DNA of 64,000 nt from Aureimonas phyllosphaerae. GTDB taxonomy: Bacteria > Pseudomonadota > Alphaproteobacteria > Rhizobiales > Rhizobiaceae. The position numbers were made by a program, and so were the translations under genes. Where the stretch lies: the NCBI RefSeq assembly GCF_900113065.1, contig NZ_FOOA01000006.1:124001-188000 (forward strand), in the 5' to 3' direction. Positions 1-8,989 of this stretch are shown piece by piece (position 1 is the first letter of the stretch; each line of letters begins with the position of its first letter). Under the pieces are notes generated by a model. It did no database searches. It was not told where the DNA came from and saw only the letters and a program-made list of their open reading frames with translations.

Positions 1-52
1 GGGCGTGTCCCATCCGCTAATCCGGGCCGATCACGGTTTCGATGGAGGACGC

Positions 53-1096
53 ATGAGCACGCTGACCCAGTATCTCGAGGCCCATGCGGCGGCCGATCCC
101 CGGCAGCGCGACGTCGCCGCGCTGATCGAGCGGCTGGCCGAGGCCGCCGGATCGTTGCAGCGGCTCATCTCGACCGGCGCGACCGGGGATGCCGGCGCGG
201 CCACGGGCCCAGCGGGCGATCCCAACGGCGGCGGCGACATCCAGAAGGTGCTCGACCGCGAGGCGGACCGCCTGTTCCTCGAGGCTGCGCGCGCCGCGCC
301 CGTCGCCTTCTACGGCTCGGAGGAGCAGGACGAGGCGGTGGTGCTGAACGAGGGCGCGAGCCTTGCCATGGCGATCGACCCGCTCGACGGCTCGTCCAAC
401 ATCGAGACGAACGTGTCGATCGGCACGATCTTCTCGATCCTGCCGGTCACCGACGCGCACCGCGCCGATGCCTCGGGCGTCTTCCGCCAGCCGGGCCGTG
501 CGCAGCTGGCCGCGGGCTTCTTCGTCTACGGCCCGCGCCTCATGCTGGTGGTGACGCTGGGAGCGGGCACCCACGCCTTCGGCTGGTCGCCCGAGACCGG
601 CGTCTTCACGCGCATGGGACCGCTCAACATTCCGGCCGTCGCCAAGGAATATTCGATCAACGCCTCGAACGCGCGCCACTGGGACGAGCCGGTGCGCCTC
701 TATATCGAGCGCTGCCAGGAGGGGGTGGAGGGCCCACGCGGGCGCGACTTCAACATGCGCTGGGTCGCCTCGATGGTGGCCGACGCCTATCGAATCTTCG
801 TGCGCGGCGGCATCTACATCTACACCGGCGACCGGCGGAAGGGCTACGATCGCGGCCGCATCCGCCTCGTCTACGAGGCGAACCCGGTCGGCTTCTGCGC
901 CGAGCAGGCGGGCGGTGCGGCGAGCGACGGCCTCCAGCCGATCCTCGACATCGTGCCGGACGGCCTGCACCAGCGCACGCCCGTCGTCTTCGGCTCGCGC
1001 GAGGAGGTCGTCGAGTTCGCACGGGTGATGGCCGATCCCTCCAGCCTCACCGAGACCTCGTCGCTGTTCGGCCAGCGCCCGATCGGGGGCATCTGA
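53..1096 (+). CDS. fbp: Class I fructose-1,6-bisphosphatase
   Basis: Hydrolyses fructose 1,6-bisphosphate to fructose 6-phosphate in the cytoplasm (gluconeogenesis, pentose regeneration). The protein is about 347 residues, normal for class I. It carries the metal/phosphate signature [17 protein letters not shown] near residue 108 and the substrate-binding stretch [18 protein letters not shown] near 257. A longer frame opens upstream at base 5, but the ATG at 53 has GGAGG six to ten bases before it and gives the usual N-terminus ([11 protein letters not shown]). The rpe gene follows after one base, so the two are probably cotranscribed. No RuBisCO or phosphoribulokinase gene lies in the window, so a Calvin-cycle role is not shown. 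Family assignment is secure. Confidence 0.95.
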   Translation: MSTLTQYLEAHAAADPRQRDVAALIERLAEAAGSLQRLISTGATGDAGAATGPAGDPNGGGDIQKVLDREADRLFLEAARAAPVAFYGSEEQDEAVVLNEGASLAMAIDPLDGSSNIETNVSIGTIFSILPVTDAHRADASGVFRQPGRAQLAAGFFVYGPRLMLVVTLGAGTHAFGWSPETGVFTRMGPLNIPAVAKEYSINASNARHWDEPVRLYIERCQEGVEGPRGRDFNMRWVASMVADAYRIFVRGGIYIYTGDRRKGYDRGRIRLVYEANPVGFCAEQAGGAASDGLQPILDIVPDGLHQRTPVVFGSREEVVEFARVMADPSSLTETSSLFGQRPIGGI

Positions 1097-1097
1097 G

Positions 1098-1769
1098 GTG
1101 GGCGGCGACATTCTCATCGCGCCGTCGATCTTGTCGTCGGACTTCTCGCGGCTCGGCGAGGAGATCGCCGCCGTCGACCGGGCGGGCGCGGACTGGATCC
1201 ATCTCGACGTGATGGACGGGCACTTCGTGCCCAACATCACCTTCGGACCGCCGGTCGTGGCGGCCGTGCGCGGCGCATCGCGCAAATTCTTCGACGCGCA
1301 CCTGATGATCGAGCCGGCCGATCCGTATCTCGAGGCCTTCGCCAAGGCGGGCTGCGACGGGATCACCGTGCATGCCGAGGCCTCGACCCATCTCGACCGG
1401 ACGCTGCAGGCGATCCGCGGGCTGGGGTGCAAGCCCGGCGTCGCGATCAATCCGGCGACGCCCGAGACCGCGATCGAATACGTTCTCGACCGGGTCGACC
1501 TCGTTCTGGTGATGACGGTGAACCCCGGCTTCGGCGGGCAGAGCTTCATTCCGGCGACGCTGGAGAAGATCCGGCGCCTGCGCACGCTGATCGGCGACCG
1601 GCCGATCCGGCTGCAGGTGGACGGCGGCGTCGCGCCCGACACGATCGGCGCGATCCGGGCGGCCGGTGCCGACACGTTCGTCGCGGGCTCGGCGGTCTAC
1701 CGCGGCGGCACGGAAGTAAGCTACCGTGACAATATCGCCAAGCTTCGCGAACACGCCGGTCTCAACTAA
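1098..1769 (+). CDS. rpe: Ribulose-phosphate 3-epimerase
   Basis: Interconverts ribulose 5-phosphate and xylulose 5-phosphate (non-oxidative pentose phosphate or Calvin pathway). At 223 residues it is full length. TIM-barrel signatures are visible: [10 protein letters not shown] at the start, the metal site [17 protein letters not shown] (residues about 34-50), the loop [14 protein letters not shown] (about 138-151) and VDGGV near 175. The start is a GTG one base after the fbp stop, with a G-rich stretch (CGGGGG) inside the end of fbp as a possible ribosome site. Translational coupling to fbp is likely. Transketolase is encoded separately at 32 kb. No terminator is obvious after the stop. Confidence 0.96.
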   Translation: MGGDILIAPSILSSDFSRLGEEIAAVDRAGADWIHLDVMDGHFVPNITFGPPVVAAVRGASRKFFDAHLMIEPADPYLEAFAKAGCDGITVHAEASTHLDRTLQAIRGLGCKPGVAINPATPETAIEYVLDRVDLVLVMTVNPGFGGQSFIPATLEKIRRLRTLIGDRPIRLQVDGGVAPDTIGAIRAAGADTFVAGSAVYRGGTEVSYRDNIAKLREHAGLN

Positions 1770-2050
1770 GCGTGATGGCGCCGAAGTAACGAGGCGCAAT
1801 CCCTTGGATTCAACCGGTTAGTCGCAGACTTTCGGCGCGGGCGTTTCTCCGGCGCTCTTCCGTCGCCAAGATTTGTGGCGCCGGGATGTTGCATTGCGGC
1901 AGCGATTGCACACCTAAGCGGCCGCATGCATGGGTTCGGGGAGTTGCGAGGTCTCGCGATCGTCCCAGCTATGCAGGCGATAGCACGGCCCTCGCGGCCT
2001 TTGTCAGTTTCGAAGCCGCATCCAGGACGGGCGGCGCTCAGGAGGGATCG
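1770..2050 (+). other. Leader region of the TerC gene, possible riboswitch
   Basis: This 281-base gap between rpe and the TerC-type gene has no convincing ORF. It contains TTCGGGGAGTTGC near 1934 followed by several GC-rich potential stems (around 1945-2000), ending in the AGGAGGG ribosome site at about 2040. TerC/Alx genes in proteobacteria are often preceded by a manganese-sensing yybP-ykoY element, whose conserved loop resembles GGGGAGTA. The match here is partial and I could not fold the RNA, so this is only a candidate. Confidence 0.25.
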
Positions 2051-3109
2051 TTGGAGCAAACACTTTCGGATGCGGCGGCACAAACGGCCGTGACGGGCGT
2101 CTCGCCCGACGTCGTGCCGACCTGGGTGTGGCTGGCCACCATCGCCGCCATCGGCGCCCTCTTCGTCTTCGACTTCCTCACCCACGTCCGAAAGCCCCAT
2201 GAGCCGACCTTCAAGGAATCGGCCCTGTGGTCCACCTTCTACGTCGGCCTGGCGCTTCTGTTCGGCTGGGGCGTCTGGCACTTCTGGGACCGCCAGCACG
2301 GCATCGAGTATTTCGCCGGCTTCGTCACCGAGAAGTCGCTCTCGGTCGACAACCTCTTCGTGTTCGTCATCATCATGAAGAGCTTCCTGGTGCCGCGCGC
2401 CTACCAGCAGAAGGCGCTCCTCATCGGCATCGTGATCGCGCTCGTCATGCGCGGCATCTTCATCGCGCTGGGCGCGGCGGCCATCGAGCGCTTCTCCTGG
2501 GTGTTCTATCTCTTCGGCCTGTTCCTCCTGTGGACGGCGTGGAAGCTCATCGTCGAGAGCCTGAAGCATCAGAAGTCGACCGACGAGGAGTACGAGCCGA
2601 ACTCGATCGTGAAGTACTTCCAGCGTCACCTGCCGACCACGGACGACTTCCGCGGCAACCAGCTGTGGGTGATCGAGAACGGCAAGCGCCTGTTCACGCC
2701 GATGTTCATCGTGATCCTCGCGCTCGGCATGACCGATCTCCTGTTCGCGCTGGATTCGATCCCGGCGATCTACGGTCTGACGGACGCGCCCTACATCGTC
2801 TTCACGGCGAACGCCTTCGCGCTGCTCGGCCTCCTGCAGCTCTACTTCCTGATCGGCGGCCTTCTCGATCGCCTCGTCTATCTCGGCATCGGCCTGTCGC
2901 TGATTCTCGCCTTCATCGGCCTGAAGCTCATCGTCCACGCCGTCGAGGCCAACACGCTGCCCTTCCTGAACGGCGGCCAGCCGATCGAGGTGCCGTCCTG
3001 GATGCACATCGAGATCGAGCAGTCGCTGATGGTCATCATCGGCATCCTCGTGGTGACCACGGTGGCGAGCCTCATCAAGAGCCGGGCGGACGGGCGCAAG
3101 ATCCAGTAG
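2051..3109 (+). CDS. TerC/Alx-family integral membrane protein (probable metal exporter)
   Basis: A polytopic inner-membrane protein of 352 residues with about nine hydrophobic segments. It has the two hallmark TerC motifs: EKSLSVDNLFVF (about 95-106) and MTDLLFALDSIPAIYGLT (about 227-244), whose acidic residues line the presumed ion path. Characterised members (Alx, MeeF/MeeY) export Mn2+; older names link the family to tellurite resistance. The frame is open further upstream, but the TTG at 2051 has GGAGG five to nine bases before it and no upstream start has a comparable site, so TTG is chosen. It stands alone between rpe and a strong terminator. Family is certain; the exported ion is inference. 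Confidence 0.9.
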   Translation: MEQTLSDAAAQTAVTGVSPDVVPTWVWLATIAAIGALFVFDFLTHVRKPHEPTFKESALWSTFYVGLALLFGWGVWHFWDRQHGIEYFAGFVTEKSLSVDNLFVFVIIMKSFLVPRAYQQKALLIGIVIALVMRGIFIALGAAAIERFSWVFYLFGLFLLWTAWKLIVESLKHQKSTDEEYEPNSIVKYFQRHLPTTDDFRGNQLWVIENGKRLFTPMFIVILALGMTDLLFALDSIPAIYGLTDAPYIVFTANAFALLGLLQLYFLIGGLLDRLVYLGIGLSLILAFIGLKLIVHAVEANTLPFLNGGQPIEVPSWMHIEIEQSLMVIIGILVVTTVASLIKSRADGRKIQ

Positions 3110-3137
3110 CGCCCGGACAGCCGAACCGCTCCGAACG

Positions 3138-3163
3138 AAGCCGGCCCTCGTGGCCGGCTTTTT
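3138..3163 (+). terminator. Rho-independent terminator after the TerC gene
   Basis: Seven-base GC stem GCCGGCC / GGCCGGC around the loop CTCGT, followed directly by five T residues, about 30 bases past the TerC stop. Confidence 0.85.
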
Positions 3164-3382
3164 CGTGTCACGCACGCGGGGGTGCCAAAGCCGGGGACGG
3201 CACACCTTGAGCCTCTTGCTCCGCCAGCGTTTTCCCGTTCACATAGCCGTCGGACGCAACGGCATCTCCGCCCGGTGCGAGCGACACGGAACTGTCACGC
3301 GTCGGTGATAGTCCCCGCTCGGCCGATGGCTGAGCGCCGGTTGCGCGGCACGCCCACTGCAGGACAACGTCAGGAGAGCTGG

Positions 3383-4498
3383 ATGATCGGGATTATGAAA
3401 CAGGGCGTGTCGCTTGCGGTGCTCGCGAGCTTTGCGTTGGGCGCGGCCGCGACCGGCGCGAGTGCGCAGGGCATGGACGCGCTGGTCGAGGCCGCCAAGA
3501 AGGAAGGCTCGCTCACCACGATCGCCCTGCCGCACGACTGGTGCAACTACGGCGAGATGATCTCCGGCTTCAAGGCGAAGTACGGCCTCCAGGTCAACGA
3601 GCTCAATCCCGACGCGGGCTCCGCCGACGAGATCGAGGCCATCAAGGCCAACCAGGGCAACACCGGCCCGCAGGCCCCCGACGTGATCGACGTCGGCCTG
3701 TCCTTCGGCCCGCAGGCCAAGACCGACAAGCTGATCCAGCCCTACAAGGTCGCGACCTGGGACGAGATCCCGGCCGACGCCAAGGACGCCGACGGCTACT
3801 GGTACGGCGACTATTACGGCGTGCTCACCTTCGAGGTGAACAAGGACATCGTGTCCGAGGTGCCGCAGGACTGGGCCGACCTCCTGAAGTCCGACTACGC
3901 CAACTCGGTCGCGCTCGCCGGTGATCCGCGCGCCTCGGCGCAGGCCATCCAGGCCGTCTACGCCGCGGGTCTCTCGAAGTCGCCGAACGGCTCGGCCACC
4001 GAGATCGCCGATGCCGGCCTCGACTTCTTCAAGCAGCTGAACGCGGCCGGCAACTTCGTGCCCGTGATCGGCAAGCCGGCATCGCTTGCGCAGGGCACGA
4101 CGCCGATCATGATCCGCTGGGACTACAATGCCCTGTCGAGCCGCGACACGCTGAACGGTAACCCGGCCGTCGAGGTCGTGGTGCCGAAGACGGGCGTGCT
4201 GGCCGGCGTCTACGTCCAGGCGATCAGCGCCTACGCGCCGCACCCGAACGCCGCCAAGCTCTGGATGGAGTACATCTACTCCGACGAGGGCCAGCTGACC
4301 TACCTCAAGGGCTACTGCCACCCGATCCGCTTCAACGAGATGGCCAAGGCCGGCAAGATCCCGAAGGATCTCCTCGACCGCCTGCCGCCGGCCGCCTCCT
4401 ACGAGGCTGCGAAGTTCCCGACGCTCGACGACCAGAACGCCGCCAAGGCCGAGATCACGACCAAGTGGGATCAGGTCGTGGGCGCCAACGTCCAGTAA
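3383..4498 (+). CDS. ABC transporter periplasmic substrate-binding protein (iron/polyamine/phosphonate class)
   Basis: Captures a solute in the periplasm for the ABC importer encoded downstream. The protein has 371 residues with a classical signal peptide (about residues 1-30, ending GAAATGASAQ) and a type II binding-protein fold; it starts DALVEAAKKEGSLTTIALPH, like AfuA/FbpA and 2-aminoethylphosphonate binders. Start ATG 3383 has AGGAG six bases upstream; ATG 3395 is an alternative. The genes for two permeases and an ATPase follow. The four-gene layout matches Fe3+, spermidine/putrescine and phosphonate importers; the substrate is not determined by sequence. A region of about 220 bases with no gene precedes it and should hold the promoter. 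Confidence 0.88.
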   Translation: MIGIMKQGVSLAVLASFALGAAATGASAQGMDALVEAAKKEGSLTTIALPHDWCNYGEMISGFKAKYGLQVNELNPDAGSADEIEAIKANQGNTGPQAPDVIDVGLSFGPQAKTDKLIQPYKVATWDEIPADAKDADGYWYGDYYGVLTFEVNKDIVSEVPQDWADLLKSDYANSVALAGDPRASAQAIQAVYAAGLSKSPNGSATEIADAGLDFFKQLNAAGNFVPVIGKPASLAQGTTPIMIRWDYNALSSRDTLNGNPAVEVVVPKTGVLAGVYVQAISAYAPHPNAAKLWMEYIYSDEGQLTYLKGYCHPIRFNEMAKAGKIPKDLLDRLPPAASYEAAKFPTLDDQNAAKAEITTKWDQVVGANVQ

Positions 4499-4519
4499 GC
4501 GCCGATCGGCCACGCGTGC

Positions 4520-4545
4520 GGACCGTCGCCTCGCGGCGGCGGTCC
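4520..4545 (+). other. Intercistronic stem-loop between binding protein and permease genes
   Basis: GGACCGTCGCC pairs with GGCGGCGGTCC (one G-U pair) around the loop TCGC. No T run follows, so it is unlikely to terminate fully. Such hairpins after binding-protein genes usually stabilise the upstream mRNA or attenuate the permease genes. Confidence 0.55.
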
Positions 4546-4597
4546 ATCGTCCTCCCAACACGCCGCCCGCGGCGTCCTGCGCGAAGGGGTCCCCGCG

Positions 4598-5512
4598 TTG
4601 AGTGTCCAGGTCCTCGAGCCCATGACGGGTGTCGCCGCCGCAGCCGGGCCGCCGGCCGAGCGCGCCAGGAAAGGCTCGCTGGCCTGGCTCGGCGTCGTCC
4701 CGTTCTTCGCCTTCGCGATCCTGTTCCTGATCGCCCCGACCTTCTACCTCGTGGTCGGCGCCTTCCAGGACCCTACGGGCAGCTTCACGCTCGCCAACAT
4801 CGCCGGGCTGTTCCAGTCGCAGATCGTGGCGGCCTACTGGATCTCGATCCGCATCAGCCTCGCCTCGGCGGGTCTCGGCGCGCTGCTCGGCTTCTTCCTC
4901 GCCTATGCGATCGTGCACGGCGGCCTGCCGTCCTGGATCCGCTCGTCCGTCGTCACCTTCTCGGGCGTCGCCTCGAACTTCGCCGGCATCCCGCTCGCCT
5001 TCGCCTTCCTCGCGACGCTCGGGCGCATCGGCCTCGTCACCTGGTTCCTAAACGAGGCCTTCGGCCTCAACATCTACCGGCTCGGCTTCAATCTCCTGAG
5101 CTTCTGGGGCCTGACGATCACCTATCTCTACTTCCAGATCCCGCTGATGGTGCTGATCATCACGCCGGCGCTGGATGGGCTGAAGCGGGAATGGCGCGAG
5201 GCCTCCTCGATCCTCGGCGCCTCCAACTGGCAGTACTGGCGCATGGTGGCGCTCCCCGTTCTGTTCCCGAGCCTCATGGGCTGCTTCCTGCTCCTCTTCG
5301 CCAACGCCTTCGGCGCCATCGCCACGGCCTACGCGCTGACCGGCTCCTCGCTCAACATCGTGCCGATCCTCCTCTACGCGCAGATCCGCGGCGACGTCCT
5401 CTACAACCCCAATCTCGGCTACGCGCTCGCCTTCGGCATGATCGTGATCACCGGCTGCTCCAACCTCCTCTACATCTGGCTGCGCTCGCGCGCCGAGCGG
5501 TGGCTGCGATGA
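4598..5512 (+). CDS. ABC transporter permease 1
   Basis: First inner-membrane subunit of the importer, 304 residues with about six transmembrane helices. The binding-protein-dependent transport loop, which docks onto the ATPase, is visible as EWREASSILGASNWQYWRMVALP (about 201-223; EAA motif with the conserved G). The start is taken as TTG 4598 with AAGGGG about eight bases upstream; an in-frame ATG at 4622 is possible. The last four bases overlap the next permease (ATGA), implying coupled translation and a heterodimeric channel. Family PotB/FbpB-like. Confidence 0.88.
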   Translation: MSVQVLEPMTGVAAAAGPPAERARKGSLAWLGVVPFFAFAILFLIAPTFYLVVGAFQDPTGSFTLANIAGLFQSQIVAAYWISIRISLASAGLGALLGFFLAYAIVHGGLPSWIRSSVVTFSGVASNFAGIPLAFAFLATLGRIGLVTWFLNEAFGLNIYRLGFNLLSFWGLTITYLYFQIPLMVLIITPALDGLKREWREASSILGASNWQYWRMVALPVLFPSLMGCFLLLFANAFGAIATAYALTGSSLNIVPILLYAQIRGDVLYNPNLGYALAFGMIVITGCSNLLYIWLRSRAERWLR

Positions 5513-6324
5513 AGGCGCCGCGGGTTCTGGCCTGGATCGCGGTGGTTCTGGCCGCGCTCTACTTCCTTCTGCCGCTCTGGGCGACGTTCCAGTTCTCGCT
5601 CTCCATGCTGCGCGGCCAGTGGAGCTTCGAGGCCTACCGGGTCGTCTTCGCCGACAACCGCTTCCAGGAGACCTTCCTCTTCTCCGGCATCTGCGCCGTG
5701 ACGACCATCGTGCTCGGCACGCTCCTCGTCGTGCCGACGGCCTACTGGGTGCGCCTGCGCCTGCCGCGGCTGCGCCCGGTGGTCGAGTTCATCACCCTCC
5801 TGCCGCTGGTGATCCCGCCGATCGTCCTCGTGTTCGGGTATCTCCGGCTCTACAACTCCTCGTCCTGGCTGCCCTTCACGGGCACGGTCGCGGGCACCAA
5901 CGTCATCCTCGTCTTCGGCTACACGGTGCTGGCGCTGCCCTACATGTACCGCGCCGTCGACACCGGCCTGCAGGCGATCGACATCCGCACCCTGACGGAG
6001 GCCGCCGAAAGCCTCGGGGCGAAACGCTCCACCATCATGAGCCAAGTGATCCTGCCGAACGTGCGCGCGGCGGTCCTGTCCGGTGCCTTCCTTACCTTCG
6101 CCATCGTGATCGGCGAGTTCGTGCTGGCGAGCCTCCTCAACCGCCCGGCCTTCGGCCCCTATCTCCAGAATGTCGGCGCCAACCGGGCCTACGAGCCCGC
6201 CGCGCTCGCGATGATCGCCTTCGCGGTCACCTGGGGTTGCATGGTGCTTCTGCACGTGGCGGGCGGCGCGGGGCCGGGTCGCGCGCGCTCCTTCCTCAAA
6301 CCCAAGGCGAAGGCGGTTCCATGA
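5509..6324 (+). CDS. ABC transporter permease 2
   Basis: Second channel subunit, 271 residues. An N-terminal helix (about 8-28) is followed by some five more hydrophobic segments, with the EAA-type loop LTEAAESLGAKRSTIMSQVI (about 163-182), PotC-like. The frame is open far upstream, but the ATG overlapping the stop of permease 1 by four bases is the natural start. The ATPase gene overlaps its end by four bases. The C-terminus ends in a basic tail (RSFLKPKAKAVP). Confidence 0.9.
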   Translation: MKAPRVLAWIAVVLAALYFLLPLWATFQFSLSMLRGQWSFEAYRVVFADNRFQETFLFSGICAVTTIVLGTLLVVPTAYWVRLRLPRLRPVVEFITLLPLVIPPIVLVFGYLRLYNSSSWLPFTGTVAGTNVILVFGYTVLALPYMYRAVDTGLQAIDIRTLTEAAESLGAKRSTIMSQVILPNVRAAVLSGAFLTFAIVIGEFVLASLLNRPAFGPYLQNVGANRAYEPAALAMIAFAVTWGCMVLLHVAGGAGPGRARSFLKPKAKAVP

Positions 6325-7442
6325 GCTTTCTCGAGATCGCGGGCGTCGCCAAGAGCTTCGGCGCCAACACCGTGCTGCACGGCTTCGACCTCGCGGTGGA
6401 GAAGGGCGAGTTCGTCACCTTCCTCGGGCCGTCGGGCTGCGGCAAGACCACGATGCTGCGCATCGTCGCCGGTTTCGAGACGGCGAGCCGCGGCACCGTG
6501 CGCATCGACGGCCAGGACGTCACCGACCTGGCGCCCAACGCCCGGCGCATCGGCATGGTGTTCCAGGCCTACGCCCTGTTCCCCAACATGAGCGTCGCCG
6601 ACAACGTCGCCTTCGGCCTCAAGGTCGCCGGCGTTCCGAAGGCGGAGCGCCGCTCGCGCGTCGAGGACATGCTGCGCCTCATCGGCCTGCCTCACATCGC
6701 CGACCGCTATCCCTACCAGCTGTCGGGCGGCCAGCAGCAGCGCGTGGCGCTGGCGCGCGCCATCGCGCCGCGCCCGCGCGTCCTCCTCCTCGACGAGCCC
6801 CTGTCGGCGCTCGACGCCAAGATCCGCGTGTCGCTGCGCACCGAGATCCGCGACCTCCAGCGCGAGCTCGGCATCACCACGATCTTCGTGACGCACGACC
6901 AGGAGGAGGCGCTCTCCATGTCGGACCGCATCGTCGTCATGTCGGAAGGGCGCATCGAGCAGGTCGGCACGCCGTTCGAGATCTACAACCGCCCCCGCAC
7001 GCGCTTCGTCGCCTCCTTCGTCGGCACGCTCGGCCTCCTCAAGGGCGAGGTCGCGCACGGGGACCGCGTCGTCGTCGATGGGCAGGAGATCGAGGCCCAT
7101 GCCGGCGAGGCGCGGGTCGGCGACACCGTGACGTTGGCGCTGCGCCCCGAGGCCCTGTCGCTCCATCCCAGCCGCGAGCGCTCCAACGAGCTGCGCGGCG
7201 AGATCACGTCCGTCGCCTTCCTCGGCTCGGTGGTGCGCCTGCGCGCCCGCTTCGGCCGGGACGAGCTGATGATCGACACGTTCAACGATCCGGCCCTGCC
7301 GCCCCCGAACCTCGGCTCGACCGTGAAGGTGCATTTCGCGCCGGTCGATGTCCTGTGCCTCGGCGCCGGGGCCGGCGCGCCCGGCGCCGGTGCGCGCCCA
7401 TCGACGCCGGTCACAGGCCTCCGGATGCCGCTCGCCGTCTGA
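6321..7442 (+). CDS. ABC transporter ATP-binding protein (PotA/FbpC-like)
   Basis: Cytoplasmic ATPase powering the importer, 373 residues. Nucleotide-binding domain 1-235 with Walker A GPSGCGKTT (about 34-42), Q-loop VFQAYALFPNMSV, signature LSGGQQQR, Walker B LLLDEPLSALDA and switch histidine THDQEEAL. The C-terminal 240-350 region is a TOBE-type domain, as in polyamine and iron importers, which often bears regulatory sites. The last 30 residues are a Gly/Ala/Pro-rich tail (GAGAGAPGAGARPSTPV) absent from most homologues. ATG 6321 overlaps the preceding gene by four bases. No terminator is evident in the 88 bases that follow. Confidence 0.93.
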   Translation: MSFLEIAGVAKSFGANTVLHGFDLAVEKGEFVTFLGPSGCGKTTMLRIVAGFETASRGTVRIDGQDVTDLAPNARRIGMVFQAYALFPNMSVADNVAFGLKVAGVPKAERRSRVEDMLRLIGLPHIADRYPYQLSGGQQQRVALARAIAPRPRVLLLDEPLSALDAKIRVSLRTEIRDLQRELGITTIFVTHDQEEALSMSDRIVVMSEGRIEQVGTPFEIYNRPRTRFVASFVGTLGLLKGEVAHGDRVVVDGQEIEAHAGEARVGDTVTLALRPEALSLHPSRERSNELRGEITSVAFLGSVVRLRARFGRDELMIDTFNDPALPPPNLGSTVKVHFAPVDVLCLGAGAGAPGAGARPSTPVTGLRMPLAV

Positions 7443-7530
7443 GCTTGCCGCGCGCCCAAGCCTTGTCGCGGCCCGCTCGCGCACGACATGTCGGGCGTCG
7501 AGAAGCGGCCGGACGAGGAACCCGAGGACG

Positions 7531-8985
7531 TTGAGCACCACACCCTTGCACGCGTCGGCGCTGGTCGCCGGCCCCATCCTCTATGCGCGTGGTGCGGACG
7601 CGGCCGCGGTCCGGCTCGGCGTCGTCGCGGTCACGCGGCAGGGCGCCGAGGCGCCCCGGCTGGAAGCGGACGGGGCGGACGCGGTGCCGCTCGCGCTTCG
7701 CGCCGAGCTCTTCGGCCACGCCGTGTGGGGCGCCGAGTTCGTGCTGCCGGTCGGGCCGGAGACGGGATACTGGCTGGACGGGCGGCGCTTTCCCGTCGTG
7801 ACCGACCTCTCCGGGGATCTCGCGGTCGGCTTCGTCTCCTGCAACGGGCAGGAGAACGGTGACGAGGCGCGCAGCCACGAGGATCGCGACGTCATGTGGC
7901 GGCGGCTGGCCGCCGAGCACCGGACGCGGCCCTTCGCGCTGCTCCTCCACGGCGGCGACCAGCTCTATGCCGACGAGGCGGTGGACGCCCATGCCGAGAC
8001 GCGGCGCTGGGCGGATCTTCCCATCGACGGGAAACCGGCCGTCGCGTGGACGACCGACATGGAGGAGGCCATTCGCGGCTACTTCTTCCGCCGCTATCTC
8101 GCGCTGATCCGCCAGCCGGCCTTTGCCGAACTCGGCGCGCGCGTGCCCTCGCTGATGATCTGGGACGACCACGACATCTTCGACGGCTGGGGCAGCCATC
8201 CCGTCGGCCTGCAGGAGAGCCCCGTCGCGCTCGGCCTCTTCCGGGCGGCGCGCGAGATGTTCGTGCTGTTCCAGATCGGCGCCGATCCGGCCGCGCTGCC
8301 GGCCACCTGCCGCGACCGGACCGGCACGAGCTTCTCGCAGGACGCCCTCTTTCCCGGCTTCTCGGTCCTCCTGCCCGACCTGCGCTCGGAGCGAACGCCG
8401 GGGCGCGTCATGGGAGACGAGGGCTGGACGGCGTTCGAGGCGGGGCTTGCGGCGGCGCCCGGCGGCGACCGGCGGATCGTCGTCTCCAGCGTGCCGGCGC
8501 TGGGCCCGCGCCTGTCGCTGGTGGAGGCGCTGCTCGACCTCTATCCCGGCCAGCAGCAATACGAGGACGACCTGCGCGACCAGTGGCAGAGCCGCGGCCA
8601 CCGGGCGGAATGGGTGCGCCTTCTCTCGAGCCTCGAGCGCGAGGCGGTGGAACGCGGCGGCCCGGTCACCGTCGTGTCGGGCGAGATCCATCTGGCGACG
8701 CGCGGCGAGATGCGCCTGCGCGACGGCTCGTCGCTGCACCAGCTGGTCGCCTCGGGCATCACCCACCCCAAGCCCCCGGCGGCCCTCGGTCTCGGCCTCG
8801 GGCTCCTGTCGCGACTCGGCCACTCGCCGCTGCCGGGGCGGCCGATCCGGCTGAAGCGCCTGCCGGGCCAGCGCACGGTCTACACCGCCGAGCGCAACTA
8901 TCTCGTGCTGCGCCGGCGCGCCGGACACTGGACCGCGTCCTGGGAACTGGAGGACAGCGGGCGCACCGCCGAGCTCGGGCTTTGA
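7531..8985 (+). CDS. PhoD-like metallophosphatase
   Basis: About 484 residues with the metallophosphatase core of the PhoD superfamily: LLHGGDQLYADEAVDAHAET (about 133-152) and MIWDDHDIFDGWGSHP (about 209-224) provide the metal-binding Asp/His residues, and SGEIHLATRGEM (about 384) gives a late His. No Tat or Sec signal is visible, so it is probably cytoplasmic or unconventional, unlike secreted alkaline phosphatase D; related unsecreted proteins occur in many rhizobia with unknown substrate. The start is TTG 7531, preceded by GAGGA; no ATG fits. It converges with the SLC13-type gene, leaving four bases between stops and no room for a terminator. Confidence 0.85.
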   Translation: MSTTPLHASALVAGPILYARGADAAAVRLGVVAVTRQGAEAPRLEADGADAVPLALRAELFGHAVWGAEFVLPVGPETGYWLDGRRFPVVTDLSGDLAVGFVSCNGQENGDEARSHEDRDVMWRRLAAEHRTRPFALLLHGGDQLYADEAVDAHAETRRWADLPIDGKPAVAWTTDMEEAIRGYFFRRYLALIRQPAFAELGARVPSLMIWDDHDIFDGWGSHPVGLQESPVALGLFRAAREMFVLFQIGADPAALPATCRDRTGTSFSQDALFPGFSVLLPDLRSERTPGRVMGDEGWTAFEAGLAAAPGGDRRIVVSSVPALGPRLSLVEALLDLYPGQQQYEDDLRDQWQSRGHRAEWVRLLSSLEREAVERGGPVTVVSGEIHLATRGEMRLRDGSSLHQLVASGITHPKPPAALGLGLGLLSRLGHSPLPGRPIRLKRLPGQRTVYTAERNYLVLRRRAGHWTASWELEDSGRTAELGL

Positions 8986-8989
8986 GAGA

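Noticed and set aside
17-1675. A long minus-strand frame across fbp and rpe
   Set aside because: Low-complexity Arg/Asp/Val-rich translation with no domain; fbp and rpe on the plus strand are unmistakable.
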